A stretch of 64,000 bases of DNA, taken from NCBI RefSeq assembly GCF_000732925.1, contig NZ_CP008953.1, positions 372,001-436,000 on the forward strand, read 5' to 3'. Shown here piece after piece: positions 51,236 through 61,322 of the stretch. How positions within the stretch are numbered: position 1 is the stretch's first letter; each line of letters opens with the position of its first letter. Made by a program: the position numbers and the translations under genes. This stretch comes from Amycolatopsis japonica. GTDB lineage: Bacteria > Actinomycetota > Actinomycetes > Mycobacteriales > Pseudonocardiaceae. The notes under the pieces are model-generated. The model saw only the letters and a program-made list of their open reading frames with translations. It searched no databases and was not told the origin of the DNA.

Positions 51236-52010
51236 CTTCGGCGCGAAGAGCGCGAAGCTCGTCGAGGATCTCCTTGTTCGCCTGAGCCTGGGTTTCGGCC
51301 TGCTTCGCCTCTTCCTCGCGGATGTCCTGGCGAAGCTCGTCCTCCATCCCGCTGACCACCACGGCGATGAAGAGGTTCAGCACCGCGAAGCTGGACACGA
51401 GGATGTAGACCACGAAGAACACCCAGGCCATGGGTGCTTCCTTCATGATCTCCTTCGCGATGTCCGGCCACGCCTCGCCCGTCATCACCTGGAACAGCGT
51501 GAACAGCGAAGTGCCGAGGTCGCCGAAGTTCTCCGGTGAGATCGCGCCGAACAGTTTCGTCGCCATCACGCCCGCGACGAAGATGATCAGCGCGAGGAGC
51601 GCGGCGATCGAAGCCATGCCGGGGATCGACGCGAGCAGGCCGGTGACGACCTTCCGCATCGACGGCACGACCGAGATCAGCCGCAGCACCCGCAGGACCC
51701 GCAACGCCCGCAGCACCGCGAACGGGCCGGTCGTGGGGATCACCGCGATGCCGACGACGAGCAGGTCGAAGATGTTCCACGGGTCGCGGAAGAACTTCGC
51801 GCGGTAGGCGTAGAGCTTCGCGCCGAGTTCGAGGACGAAGATCCCGAGTGCGACGTAGTCGACCGTGTGCAGCAGCGTCCCGTACTCGGCGACCATTCTG
51901 GTCGAGGTCTCCAGGCCGAGGGTGACGGCGTTGAAGACGATCACCGCGATGATGAAGTTCTGGAAGCGGCGGTCTTCGACGACCCTGGCCACCGTTTCGC
52001 GTCCCGTCAC
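51213..52010 (-). CDS. NaChBac-type voltage-gated cation channel
   Basis: A 265-aa six-helix channel subunit, expected to form tetramers. S4 has regularly spaced arginines (VLRALRVLRVLRLISVVPSMRKVV). The pore segment is LGTSLFTLFQVMTGEAWPDIAKEIM, with filter TGEAW in place of the TLESW of sodium channels. S6 is MAWVFFVVYILVSSFAVLNLFIAVVV, and the C terminus is a coiled coil (EEEAKQAETQAQANKEILDELRALRAEV). The GTG at 52010 is 26 bases after the thiD stop; the longer in-frame reading would overlap thiD. Confidence 0.85.
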   Translation of the reverse strand: MTGRETVARVVEDRRFQNFIIAVIVFNAVTLGLETSTRMVAEYGTLLHTVDYVALGIFVLELGAKLYAYRAKFFRDPWNIFDLLVVGIAVIPTTGPFAVLRALRVLRVLRLISVVPSMRKVVTGLLASIPGMASIAALLALIIFVAGVMATKLFGAISPENFGDLGTSLFTLFQVMTGEAWPDIAKEIMKEAPMAWVFFVVYILVSSFAVLNLFIAVVVSGMEDELRQDIREEEAKQAETQAQANKEILDELRALRAEVSALRRQ

Positions 52011-52036
52011 GGCGCAGATGGTAACCGTCCGTGTGC

Positions 52037-52867
52037 TCAGTGCTCCGGCGCAAGCCGCCAAAACGCCGAAACCGGACCGACCTTCGCCCCCATCGGGTAG
52101 GCGTTTTCGACCGCGTGTGAGACGAACCACTTGCCGTAGCGGGCGGCCTCGACGACGGACATCCCCTTCGCGAGACCGGCCGTCAGCGCCGACGCCATCG
52201 TGTCCCCGGCGCCGTGCGTGTGCTGCGTCGCGTACCGCTCACCCGGCAGCTCGACGAACGTGGAGCCGTCGAAGAGCACGTCGACGCATTCCGGGTCCGC
52301 GACGAGGTGGCCGCTCTTCACGAGCACGTACTTCGGCCCGAGCCGGTGCAGGACGACGGCCGCCTGGTGCATCTGCTCGCGGGTGGTCACGGTCATCCCG
52401 GTCAGCAGGCGGACCTCGTCGAGGTTCGGCGTGAGGACGGTCGCGCGCGGCAGGAGCTCGTCGCGCAGCGCCACCAGCCCGGCCTCGTCGAACAGCGGAT
52501 GCCCGTGCATCGAGGCCGCGACCGGGTCGACCACGAACGGCACCTTGCTGTCGCGGCCGATCTCGGCCTTGTCGCAGGCCGCGGCGACGGCGTGGATGAT
52601 CTCGGCCGAGGCGAGCATGCCGGTCTTGGCCGCGTTGACGCCCATGTCGGCCGCGACCGCCTCGATCTGCCCGGCGACGATATGCGCCGGGATGTCGGTG
52701 CGGTCGTGCACGCCGAGGGTGTTCTGGACGGTCACGGCGGTGACCGCGACCAGACCGTGCACCCCGCAGGTGAGGAACGTGCGCAGGTCGGCCTGCAGGC
52801 CGGCGGCGCCGCCGGAGTCGGACCCCGCGATGGTCAGCGCCGACGGAGGGCTCGGGTTCTCGCTCAT
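52037..52867 (-). CDS. thiD: Hydroxymethylpyrimidine (phosphate) kinase, copy 1
   Basis: A 276-aa ribokinase-fold enzyme that phosphorylates HMP and HMP-P. LTIAGSDSGGAAGLQADLRTF, VVDPVAASMHGHPL, PNLDEVRLLTG and THGAGDTMASAL (anion hole and catalytic Asp) are all present. It is clearly similar to the second copy at 54598. No riboswitch precedes it. ATG 52867 is preferred; ATG 52882 and earlier ones are in frame. Confidence 0.9.
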   Translation of the reverse strand: MSENPSPPSALTIAGSDSGGAAGLQADLRTFLTCGVHGLVAVTAVTVQNTLGVHDRTDIPAHIVAGQIEAVAADMGVNAAKTGMLASAEIIHAVAAACDKAEIGRDSKVPFVVDPVAASMHGHPLFDEAGLVALRDELLPRATVLTPNLDEVRLLTGMTVTTREQMHQAAVVLHRLGPKYVLVKSGHLVADPECVDVLFDGSTFVELPGERYATQHTHGAGDTMASALTAGLAKGMSVVEAARYGKWFVSHAVENAYPMGAKVGPVSAFWRLAPEH

Positions 52868-52973
52868 GGGTCCATTTTCCATGCGCGATCTCAGACGGTC
52901 GGAACGAGCTTCCGTCGGCTGACGTCCTCCGCGAAGGCACGCGGACTTCATCGGGAAGTCGGTTCAGCGCACT

Positions 52974-53003
52974 AACTTGACGAACAATTGGTTCGAACAA
53001 GTT
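52974..53003. promoter_or_regulatory. Imperfect palindrome between thiD and the phosphodiesterase gene
   Basis: AACTTG and CAAGTT form the outer arms, with GAAC-AATTG-GTTC inside, in a divergent gap, 14 bases before the GTG of the secreted phosphodiesterase. Probable operator, and AT-rich compared with its surroundings. Confidence 0.5.
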
Positions 53004-53016
53004 ACCGGAGGCTTTC

Positions 53017-54534
53017 GTGCGCAGAACGCTTTCCCTCCTCGCGGTCTTGGTGGCCGTCGCCGGGCTGACGTCCGGCGTCGCCGTCGCCGCGGCCAAAACG
53101 CCCAAGGTGCTGGTCATCGGCCTGGACGGCGCCCGGTTCGACAAGCTGATGGCCGCCGACACCCCGAACGTCCACGCGCTGGCGAACCGCGGGTACGTGT
53201 CGCGCAGTTCGTTGTACGGCAGCGGGATGGCGCCGACGGTCAGCGGCCCCGGCTGGTCCACGATCCTCACCGGTGTCTGGCCGGACAAGCACAAGGTGAA
53301 GGACAATTCCTTCGCCGGCAACGATCTCGCCTCGCATCCGAGCTGGCTCGCGCGCGCCGAAACCGCGAACCCCGCGCTCGACACCTACGCGGCGGTCGAC
53401 TGGACTCCGATCGGTGACCGGATCCTGCGCACCGGCCAGGACCGCAAGTTCGTCCTGAACGGCGACAGCGCTGGCTACGAGAAGACCGATGAGCAGGTCG
53501 CCGTCGACGCGGAGAAGCATCTCAAGCAGGACAAGGCCGACGCGTCGTTCGTCTACTTCGGACAGACGGACATCGCCGGCCACGAGCACGGCGCGGACTC
53601 CTCGCAGTACGAAGCCAGTCTGCGCACCGACGACGCGTTGATCGGCCGCCTGCTCGCCGCCGTCGACGCCCGCGCGAACCGCGCCGGCGAGGACTGGCTG
53701 ATCATGATCTCCGCCGACCACGGCCACACGGCTTCCGGCGGACACGGCGGCGACAGCCCCGAGGAGCGGATGACCTTCGTGATCGCCGCGGGCGGTGCGG
53801 TTCCGGCCGGAACCCCCGCCGTGGCACCGAAGATCGTCGACATCGCACCGACGGTGCTGCGGCATCTGGGCATCGCGGCTCCGGCAGGCTACGACGGCTA
53901 CCCGCTCGGCGCCGCGCCTTCGGACGTCTTCGACACCGCCGTTCTGAAGCCCCGGCAGGACGAAACCGGTGTCCCGGCCGGAGTGCTCGGCTGGACGCAC
54001 GACGCACCCGGCGGCTGGAGCGTGCGCAACGCGTCCGGAATGCCCGCCGGTGTGACGGAATGGCAGGGATGGGCCTTCACGACCGACGACTTCTGGACCC
54101 GCACCGCTCCTGGACAGCAGCGTGAGGCGAACGCCCGAGCGCGGGGCGTGTTCGCGGTCGCGGATCCGGACGAGTGGGACGACAAGGGTTCGCCCTCCTC
54201 ACGTGGAACCTTCGACTCTTCCTTGGTGTCGCCTTCGCTCGACGTCGCCGGAAAGTCCACTGTGGACGTCGCGTTCGTTTCGCACTACCGGCAGGAGGGA
54301 ACGCAGCGGGGCGCGCTGACGGCGTCGTTCGACGGTGGTCCTGAGCAGAACGTGCTGGCCTACGGGCCGGAGTCCGGGACGGCGAACAAGGGCGGCGACG
54401 TGCTTTCGGTGCCGACGTCGGCTTCGGTGAAGGTGCCCGCGGGGGCGCGTTCGGTGAAGCTGACCTGGCGGCTCTACGCGGCGGGGAACGACTGGTACTG
54501 GGCTGTGGACGCTCCGCGCCTCACGATCCGGTAA
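53017..54534 (+). CDS. Secreted type I phosphodiesterase/alkaline phosphatase-superfamily protein
   Basis: A 505-aa protein with a Sec signal peptide (RRTLSLLAVLVAVAGLTSGVAVAAA). Metal and nucleophile motifs follow: VLVIGLDGARFDKL (first Asp), MAPTVSGPGWSTILTG (nucleophile Thr/Ser region), FVYFGQTDIAGHEHGADS, and ISADHGHTASGGHGG. It resembles nucleotide pyrophosphatase/phosphodiesterases. A beta-rich C-terminal domain of about 150 residues may bind a ligand. GTG start with CGGAGG upstream. Close to the thi genes but with no direct link. Confidence 0.85.
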   Translation: MRRTLSLLAVLVAVAGLTSGVAVAAAKTPKVLVIGLDGARFDKLMAADTPNVHALANRGYVSRSSLYGSGMAPTVSGPGWSTILTGVWPDKHKVKDNSFAGNDLASHPSWLARAETANPALDTYAAVDWTPIGDRILRTGQDRKFVLNGDSAGYEKTDEQVAVDAEKHLKQDKADASFVYFGQTDIAGHEHGADSSQYEASLRTDDALIGRLLAAVDARANRAGEDWLIMISADHGHTASGGHGGDSPEERMTFVIAAGGAVPAGTPAVAPKIVDIAPTVLRHLGIAAPAGYDGYPLGAAPSDVFDTAVLKPRQDETGVPAGVLGWTHDAPGGWSVRNASGMPAGVTEWQGWAFTTDDFWTRTAPGQQREANARARGVFAVADPDEWDDKGSPSSRGTFDSSLVSPSLDVAGKSTVDVAFVSHYRQEGTQRGALTASFDGGPEQNVLAYGPESGTANKGGDVLSVPTSASVKVPAGARSVKLTWRLYAAGNDWYWAVDAPRLTIR

Positions 54535-54597
54535 CGCGTGCAATGAAAGGACCTTTCCTTGCGAAATTTGCAAGGAAAGGTCCTTTCATTGCACGCG

Positions 54598-54598
<1 letters not shown>
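54534..54598. repeat. Family A-like hairpin (ATGAAAGGACCTTT), convergent terminator
   Basis: Perfect 29-bp arms (54534-54562 and 54570-54598) around a GAAATTT loop, filling the entire gap between two convergent genes. A near copy is at 59528. Likely a bidirectional terminator. Confidence 0.85.
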
Positions 54599-57065
<2,467 letters not shown>

Positions 57066-57175
57066 TCACTCCCTACGCCGGCATTACCCGGTCAGGTTCA
57101 TGCGGTCGGCGGCACCGGGTCCTCTAGAAAGACACCAGCCGCCCTCTCAGCCCGCCATGGCGCGAGCTCCCGCGG
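57066..57175 (-). promoter_or_regulatory. TPP riboswitch upstream of thiC
   Basis: On the minus strand: CGCGGGAGCTCG, then GGGCTGAGAGGGCGGCTGG, then ACCTGACCGGGTAATGCCGG and CGTAGGGAGTGAACG. These are the conserved THI-box elements in the right order. The AGGGAG is also the thiC ribosome binding site, so TPP should switch off translation of thiC-thiD2. Confidence 0.95.
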
Positions 57176-57345
57176 TTGTTTGGTTGTGCCCCGACCATGC
57201 CACGCCGGGGCCGCATCAATCAACCCGCCCTCGGGTGACGACTTGTCGACAGCGTTGACGGTTCACCGGTTCGGGTCCTGTGCGCGCCGGGGATTCACGA
57301 CAGAATCCCGGAGGTTCTGCACCGTTACAGAAGTCTGGGGTGGAT

Positions 57346-59514
57346 ATGCGGAAACTCGTGCTCCCGGCACTGGCAGGCGTGGTGATCGCGGGGCTGGTCC
57401 CGGCGGTCGCCGAGGCCCAGGGAGGTGAGGCGCCAGGTGCGCCAGGCGCCCATCCGAGCTGGCTACCGGCCGACAAGACCGGCTTCGGCACCGCCCGCGA
57501 ACGGGCGAGCAACGTCTGGTTCACCCTGCAGGGCGGCCGGATGTCCGAGGTCTACTACCCGGATCTGTCGACGCCCGGCGTGCGGTCGCTGGATCTCGTC
57601 GTGACCGACGGGACGAGCTTCGCGACCGTCGATTCGTCGGCCAAGGCCCAGCAGGTTCGCCGCACCGGCGGCCTCACCTACGAACAGACCGTGACCGACG
57701 ACCAGCGCCGCTGGAAGCTCCGCAAGACCTACGTCACCGACCCGGCGCGCGCGAGTGTGCTGATCGACGTCGACTTCGTTTCGCTGACCGGCCGCCCGTA
57801 CCAGGTGTACGCGGTCGCGGATCCCGATCTCACCAACGAAGGATCCGACGACTCCGCGCGTTCACAGGGTGCGAGCGCGGTCTCGTCGGATGCGAAGACT
57901 GCGGCCGCGTTGGCGGCGGAACCGGCGTTCTCGCGGACTTCCGTCGGCTTCGCGGGCTCCTCCGACGGCCTCACGCAGTTGACGAAGTCCTTCAGGCTCA
58001 AGGATTACGCGACCGCGGCCAAGGGCAACGTGCTGATCACCGGGCAGACCTCCGTCGACGGTGTCCGCTCGCGTGACTTCACGCTTTCGCTGGGTATGGG
58101 CGCGAAGGACTCCGACGCGCTCGCCAACGCGAAGGCCTCACTGCGGCGCGGATTCGCCGACGCCGCCCGCGCGTACGACCGCGGGTGGAAGCAGTACCTC
58201 CGTCAGGTGAAGGACGCGCCGTCCTCCTTGAAGACCAAGCGGGAGCGCGATCTCTATCAGGCGTCAGTGCTCATGCTCGCGGCGAGCGAGGACAAGATCC
58301 ACCAGGGGGCGCTCATCGCGTCGCCGAGCATGCCGTGGCGGTTCGGGAACAACGACCCCGAGTGGTCGCCGTCGGGCACGTATCACCTGGTCTGGCCGCG
58401 TGACCTCTACCAGATCGCGACCGGGCTGCTCGCCGCCGGCGATCGCGACGCCGCGAACCGGTCGGTCGACTACATGTTCGGCACGCAGCAGCTGCCGGAC
58501 GGGCATCTGCCGCAGAACAGCCACGTCGACGGCACGCCGTACTGGACGTCCATCCAGCTCGACGAGACCGCGTTGCCGATCGTGCTCGCGCAGCAACTCG
58601 GCCGCACCGACGCGAAGACCTGGCGCGGTGTGCGCAAGGCGGCGGAATTCCTGTTGTCCTACAAGGCGGACAACGGGCACGCGTCGCCGTACAGCCAGCA
58701 GGAACGCTGGGAGGAGCAGGACGGCTACTCGCCTTCGACGATCGCCGCGGTGATCGCCGGGCTGGTCTGCGCGGCCGACCTCGCCAAGGCGAACGGTGCC
58801 GACGCCGACGCGGCGCGCTACCTCGCGGCCGCCGACGCCTTCAAAGCGAAACTCGCCCGGTGGACGGTGACCACGAACGGCCCGCTGTCGAAGGACCCGT
58901 ACTTCGTCCGGCTGACCAAGGACGGCGACGCGAACAACGGCACGAAGTACAACCTGGGCAATTCCAGCGTGACCATGGACCAGCGTGCGGTGACCGACGC
59001 CGGATTCCTCGAACTGGTGAGGCTGGGTATCTACGGCGCCGATGACCCGGTGATCAAGAACAGCATCAAGGTCACCGACGCCGACATCGCGTTCACCACC
59101 CCGACGGGGCAGTTCTGGCACCGCTACACGAAGGACGGATACGGCGAGAAGGCCGACGGCTCGCCGTGGGACTACACGTTCCCGGCCGAAAGCCGGACCA
59201 CCTTCGGGCGACTGTGGCCGCTGCTCGCGGGTGAACGCGGCGAGTACGACCTCGCCGCCGGTGACCGGGGTACGGCCGCGAAGCGGCTTCGCGATCTCGG
59301 GCGCGTCAGCAGCTCCGGGGACACGATGCCGGAGCAGGTCTGGGACGAGAACGCGCCTTCGGGGCGCCCGGGCTTCCCGGCGGGCACGCCGACCGCGTCC
59401 GCGACGCCGCTGGCCTGGACGCACGCCCAGTACCTCCGGCTCGCGTGGTCGGTGGAGGCCGGGAAGGTGATCGAGCAGCCGCGGGTCGTGCGGTGCCACT
59501 TCCTGGGGTGCTGA
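57346..59514 (+). CDS. Secreted glucoamylase (GH15 glucan 1,4-alpha-glucosidase)
   Basis: A 722-aa exported enzyme. Signal peptide MRKLVLPALAGVVIAGLVPAVAEAQ. An N-terminal beta-sandwich (NVWFTLQGGRMSEVYYPDL) precedes a GH15 (alpha/alpha)6 catalytic domain with YHLVWPRDLYQIATGLLAAG and RWEEQDGYSPSTIAAVIAGL (catalytic Glu region) and PEQVWDENAPSGRPGFPAG (second catalytic region). It releases glucose from starch or dextrins. ATG 57346 is chosen for the signal peptide. Confidence 0.9.
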   Translation: MRKLVLPALAGVVIAGLVPAVAEAQGGEAPGAPGAHPSWLPADKTGFGTARERASNVWFTLQGGRMSEVYYPDLSTPGVRSLDLVVTDGTSFATVDSSAKAQQVRRTGGLTYEQTVTDDQRRWKLRKTYVTDPARASVLIDVDFVSLTGRPYQVYAVADPDLTNEGSDDSARSQGASAVSSDAKTAAALAAEPAFSRTSVGFAGSSDGLTQLTKSFRLKDYATAAKGNVLITGQTSVDGVRSRDFTLSLGMGAKDSDALANAKASLRRGFADAARAYDRGWKQYLRQVKDAPSSLKTKRERDLYQASVLMLAASEDKIHQGALIASPSMPWRFGNNDPEWSPSGTYHLVWPRDLYQIATGLLAAGDRDAANRSVDYMFGTQQLPDGHLPQNSHVDGTPYWTSIQLDETALPIVLAQQLGRTDAKTWRGVRKAAEFLLSYKADNGHASPYSQQERWEEQDGYSPSTIAAVIAGLVCAADLAKANGADADAARYLAAADAFKAKLARWTVTTNGPLSKDPYFVRLTKDGDANNGTKYNLGNSSVTMDQRAVTDAGFLELVRLGIYGADDPVIKNSIKVTDADIAFTTPTGQFWHRYTKDGYGEKADGSPWDYTFPAESRTTFGRLWPLLAGERGEYDLAAGDRGTAAKRLRDLGRVSSSGDTMPEQVWDENAPSGRPGFPAGTPTASATPLAWTHAQYLRLAWSVEAGKVIEQPRVVRCHFLGC

Positions 59515-59527
59515 CCCTCGCGTGAAC

Positions 59528-59580
59528 GCAATGAAAGGACCTTTCCTTGCAAAATTTGCAAGTAAAGGTCCTTTCATTGC
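59528..59580. repeat. Family A-like hairpin (ATGAAAGGACCTTT), convergent terminator
   Basis: 23-bp arms with one mismatch (59528-59550 and 59558-59580) and an AT-rich loop, between the convergent glucoamylase and deformylase genes. The arm is nearly identical to that at 54534. Confidence 0.85.
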
Positions 59581-59603
59581 ACGCGGAGCGGCGGTGAGAG
59601 GGG

Positions 59604-60170
59604 TCAGTCGTCGGAGGGCTGAGCCTCGGGCAGCCACGAGTTGCCCGGAACGCCCCATTTGTTCGACTTCAGCATCTTCTTCGCCGCGCGGGCGTGCCGC
59701 CCGACGAGCCGGTCGAGGTAGATGAAGCCGTCCAGGTGGTCGGTCTCGTGCTGCAGGCAGCGCGCGAGATAGCCGGTGCCTTCGACCTCGATCGGATTAC
59801 CCTCGACGTCGAAGCCGGTGACCTTCGCCCACGAAGCGCGCCCTGTCGGGTACGACTCGCCGGGAGCCGACAGGCAGCCTTCCCAGTCGTCGTCCGGATC
59901 GGGCATCGTCTCCGGGATCTCCGACGTCTCGAGCTTCGGGTTCACCACGACGCCCTTGTGGCGCGTGCCCTCGTCGTCGGGGCAGTCGTAGACGAACACG
60001 CGCAGGTCGAGGCCGATCTGGTTGGCCGCGAGGCCCACCCCTTCGGCGGCGTACATGGTCTCGAACATGTCGTCGACGAGGGTGCGCAGCTTGTCGTCGA
60101 ACTCGGTGATCTCCCGAGTCGGGTTGTGCAGCACGGGCTCGCCGGCGATCACGATGGGATGGACGGTCAC
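59604..60170 (-). CDS. def: Peptide deformylase
   Basis: A 188-aa metallohydrolase removing the N-formyl group from nascent proteins. All three motifs are present: [19 protein letters not shown] (metal Cys) and QHETDHLDG (HExxH-type). GTG start. Normal length for the actinobacterial type. Confidence 0.95.
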   Translation of the reverse strand: MTVHPIVIAGEPVLHNPTREITEFDDKLRTLVDDMFETMYAAEGVGLAANQIGLDLRVFVYDCPDDEGTRHKGVVVNPKLETSEIPETMPDPDDDWEGCLSAPGESYPTGRASWAKVTGFDVEGNPIEVEGTGYLARCLQHETDHLDGFIYLDRLVGRHARAAKKMLKSNKWGVPGNSWLPEAQPSDD

Positions 60171-60328
60171 GCGCGCAGTTTAGTCGGACCCTTCTGGTAG
60201 ACCCTTACCCGTGACGCGCCGACGCCGATACCGAGGCCGGGCGCCGCATCCGTGGTCTAATGGCGCCGCGGAATGACAAGCCTGTGGTTTCACGCCCGCC
60301 GAGCACTGACCTGATTGCGAGGAGTCGG
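60171..60328. promoter_or_regulatory. Divergent region between def and DUF3263
   Basis: It holds the promoters of two divergent genes. No distinct inverted repeat was recognised. A GAGGAG ribosome site marks the DUF3263 start. Confidence 0.3.
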
Positions 60329-60640
60329 ATGGACGCCGCGGAGTCGATGGCTGAGCCCGACCAGCCGTCCCCGTCGGAGACCGTGAACGGCCTCAGCGAG
60401 CGCGAGCTCGACATGCTCGCGTTCGAACGTCAGTGGTGGAAGTACGCCGGCGCGAAGGAACAGGCCATCCGCGAACGCTTCTCGATGTCGTCGACGCGCT
60501 ACTACCAGCTGCTGAACCGGCTGCTCGAGAAGACCGAAGCCATGCAGGCCGACCCGATGCTGGTGAAGCGCCTGCGAAAGACGCGAGCGGCCCGGCAGCG
60601 CAATCGCGCGGCCCGGCGACTGGGGATCGATCTCTCATGA
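60329..60640 (+). CDS. DUF3263 DNA-binding-like protein
   Basis: A 103-aa protein with the DUF3263 core LSERELDMLAFERQWWKYAGAKEQAIRERFSMSSTRYYQLLNRLLE, a helix-turn-helix-like module found in actinobacteria next to LytR_C genes. ATG 60329 has GAGGAG seven bases upstream. Its stop overlaps the LytR_C start (ATGA). Confidence 0.85.
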   Translation: MDAAESMAEPDQPSPSETVNGLSERELDMLAFERQWWKYAGAKEQAIRERFSMSSTRYYQLLNRLLEKTEAMQADPMLVKRLRKTRAARQRNRAARRLGIDLS

Positions 60641-61269
60641 GTCTGTTTTCGGGCCTGTCCCGGCCGATGAAGGCCGCCGGACTGGCCTTGGTCGGTGTCG
60701 CCGTGATCGCCGCCGTGATCGGCGGGATCACCCTGACCAGCGGCGGCGGTGACTCGGACACCGCGACCCCGCCCGGCACCACGCCCACGTCTTCGGACGG
60801 CGCGACGCAGCCTTCGTCACCGGCGCCGGGCTCGCCTTCGGCCAGCACGCCGCCCGCGTCGTCGTCGGCGCCGCCGTCGAGCGCGCCCGCGAGCTCCGCG
60901 CCGCCGGCGAGTCAGCCGGGGCAGACCGGTCAGCCGGGCCAGCCCGGTGGCGACCAGCAGGCGTCGCACAAGTGGGTGACGGTGCGCGTCTACAACAACA
61001 GCACGATCCAGGGCCTCGCCGAGCAGGCCGCGAAGGATTTCCGCGCCTCGGGCTGGAACGTCTCCGAGGTCAAGGGCTACCCGGGCAGGCTCCCCGAGAC
61101 GGTGGCCTACTTCCGCCCGGGCACCGACGAGGAAGCGGCCGCGAAGGCGCTGGCTCTGGAGTTCGGTTTCCGCGCCGAGCCGAGGTTCAAGGAGATCGAG
61201 AACATCGGCCCGGGCGTGATCGTCATCCTCACCAAGGACTACAAGACCAACGACAAGGACGGCTCCTAG
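60637..61269 (+). CDS. LytR C-terminal domain envelope protein
   Basis: A 210-aa protein: N-terminal membrane helix (KAAGLALVGVAVIAAVIGGITL), a Ser/Pro/Ala linker of about 70 residues, and a LytR_C domain (VTVRVYNNSTIQGLAEQAAKDFRASGWNVSEVKGYPG, then AYFRPGTDEEAAAKALA). Extracytoplasmic, probably in cell-wall polymer attachment or its control. Coupled to DUF3263 by ATGA, a conserved actinobacterial pair. Confidence 0.88.
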   Translation: MSLFSGLSRPMKAAGLALVGVAVIAAVIGGITLTSGGGDSDTATPPGTTPTSSDGATQPSSPAPGSPSASTPPASSSAPPSSAPASSAPPASQPGQTGQPGQPGGDQQASHKWVTVRVYNNSTIQGLAEQAAKDFRASGWNVSEVKGYPGRLPETVAYFRPGTDEEAAAKALALEFGFRAEPRFKEIENIGPGVIVILTKDYKTNDKDGS

Positions 61270-61275
61270 CCGATC

Positions 61276-61318
61276 CGTGAAAGGGCCCTCTTCCTCGCGA
61301 GGAAGAGGGCCTTTCACG
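61276..61318. terminator. Hairpin between convergent genes (family A-like)
   Basis: CGTGAAAGGGCCCTCTTCCTCG (61276-61297) pairs with the segment 61298-61318 with one unpaired base. It lies between the LytR_C and CDC48-like genes, both of which end here, so a bidirectional terminator is likely. The GTGAAAGG/CCTTTCAC ends relate it to family A. Confidence 0.75.
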
Positions 61319-61322
61319 TACT

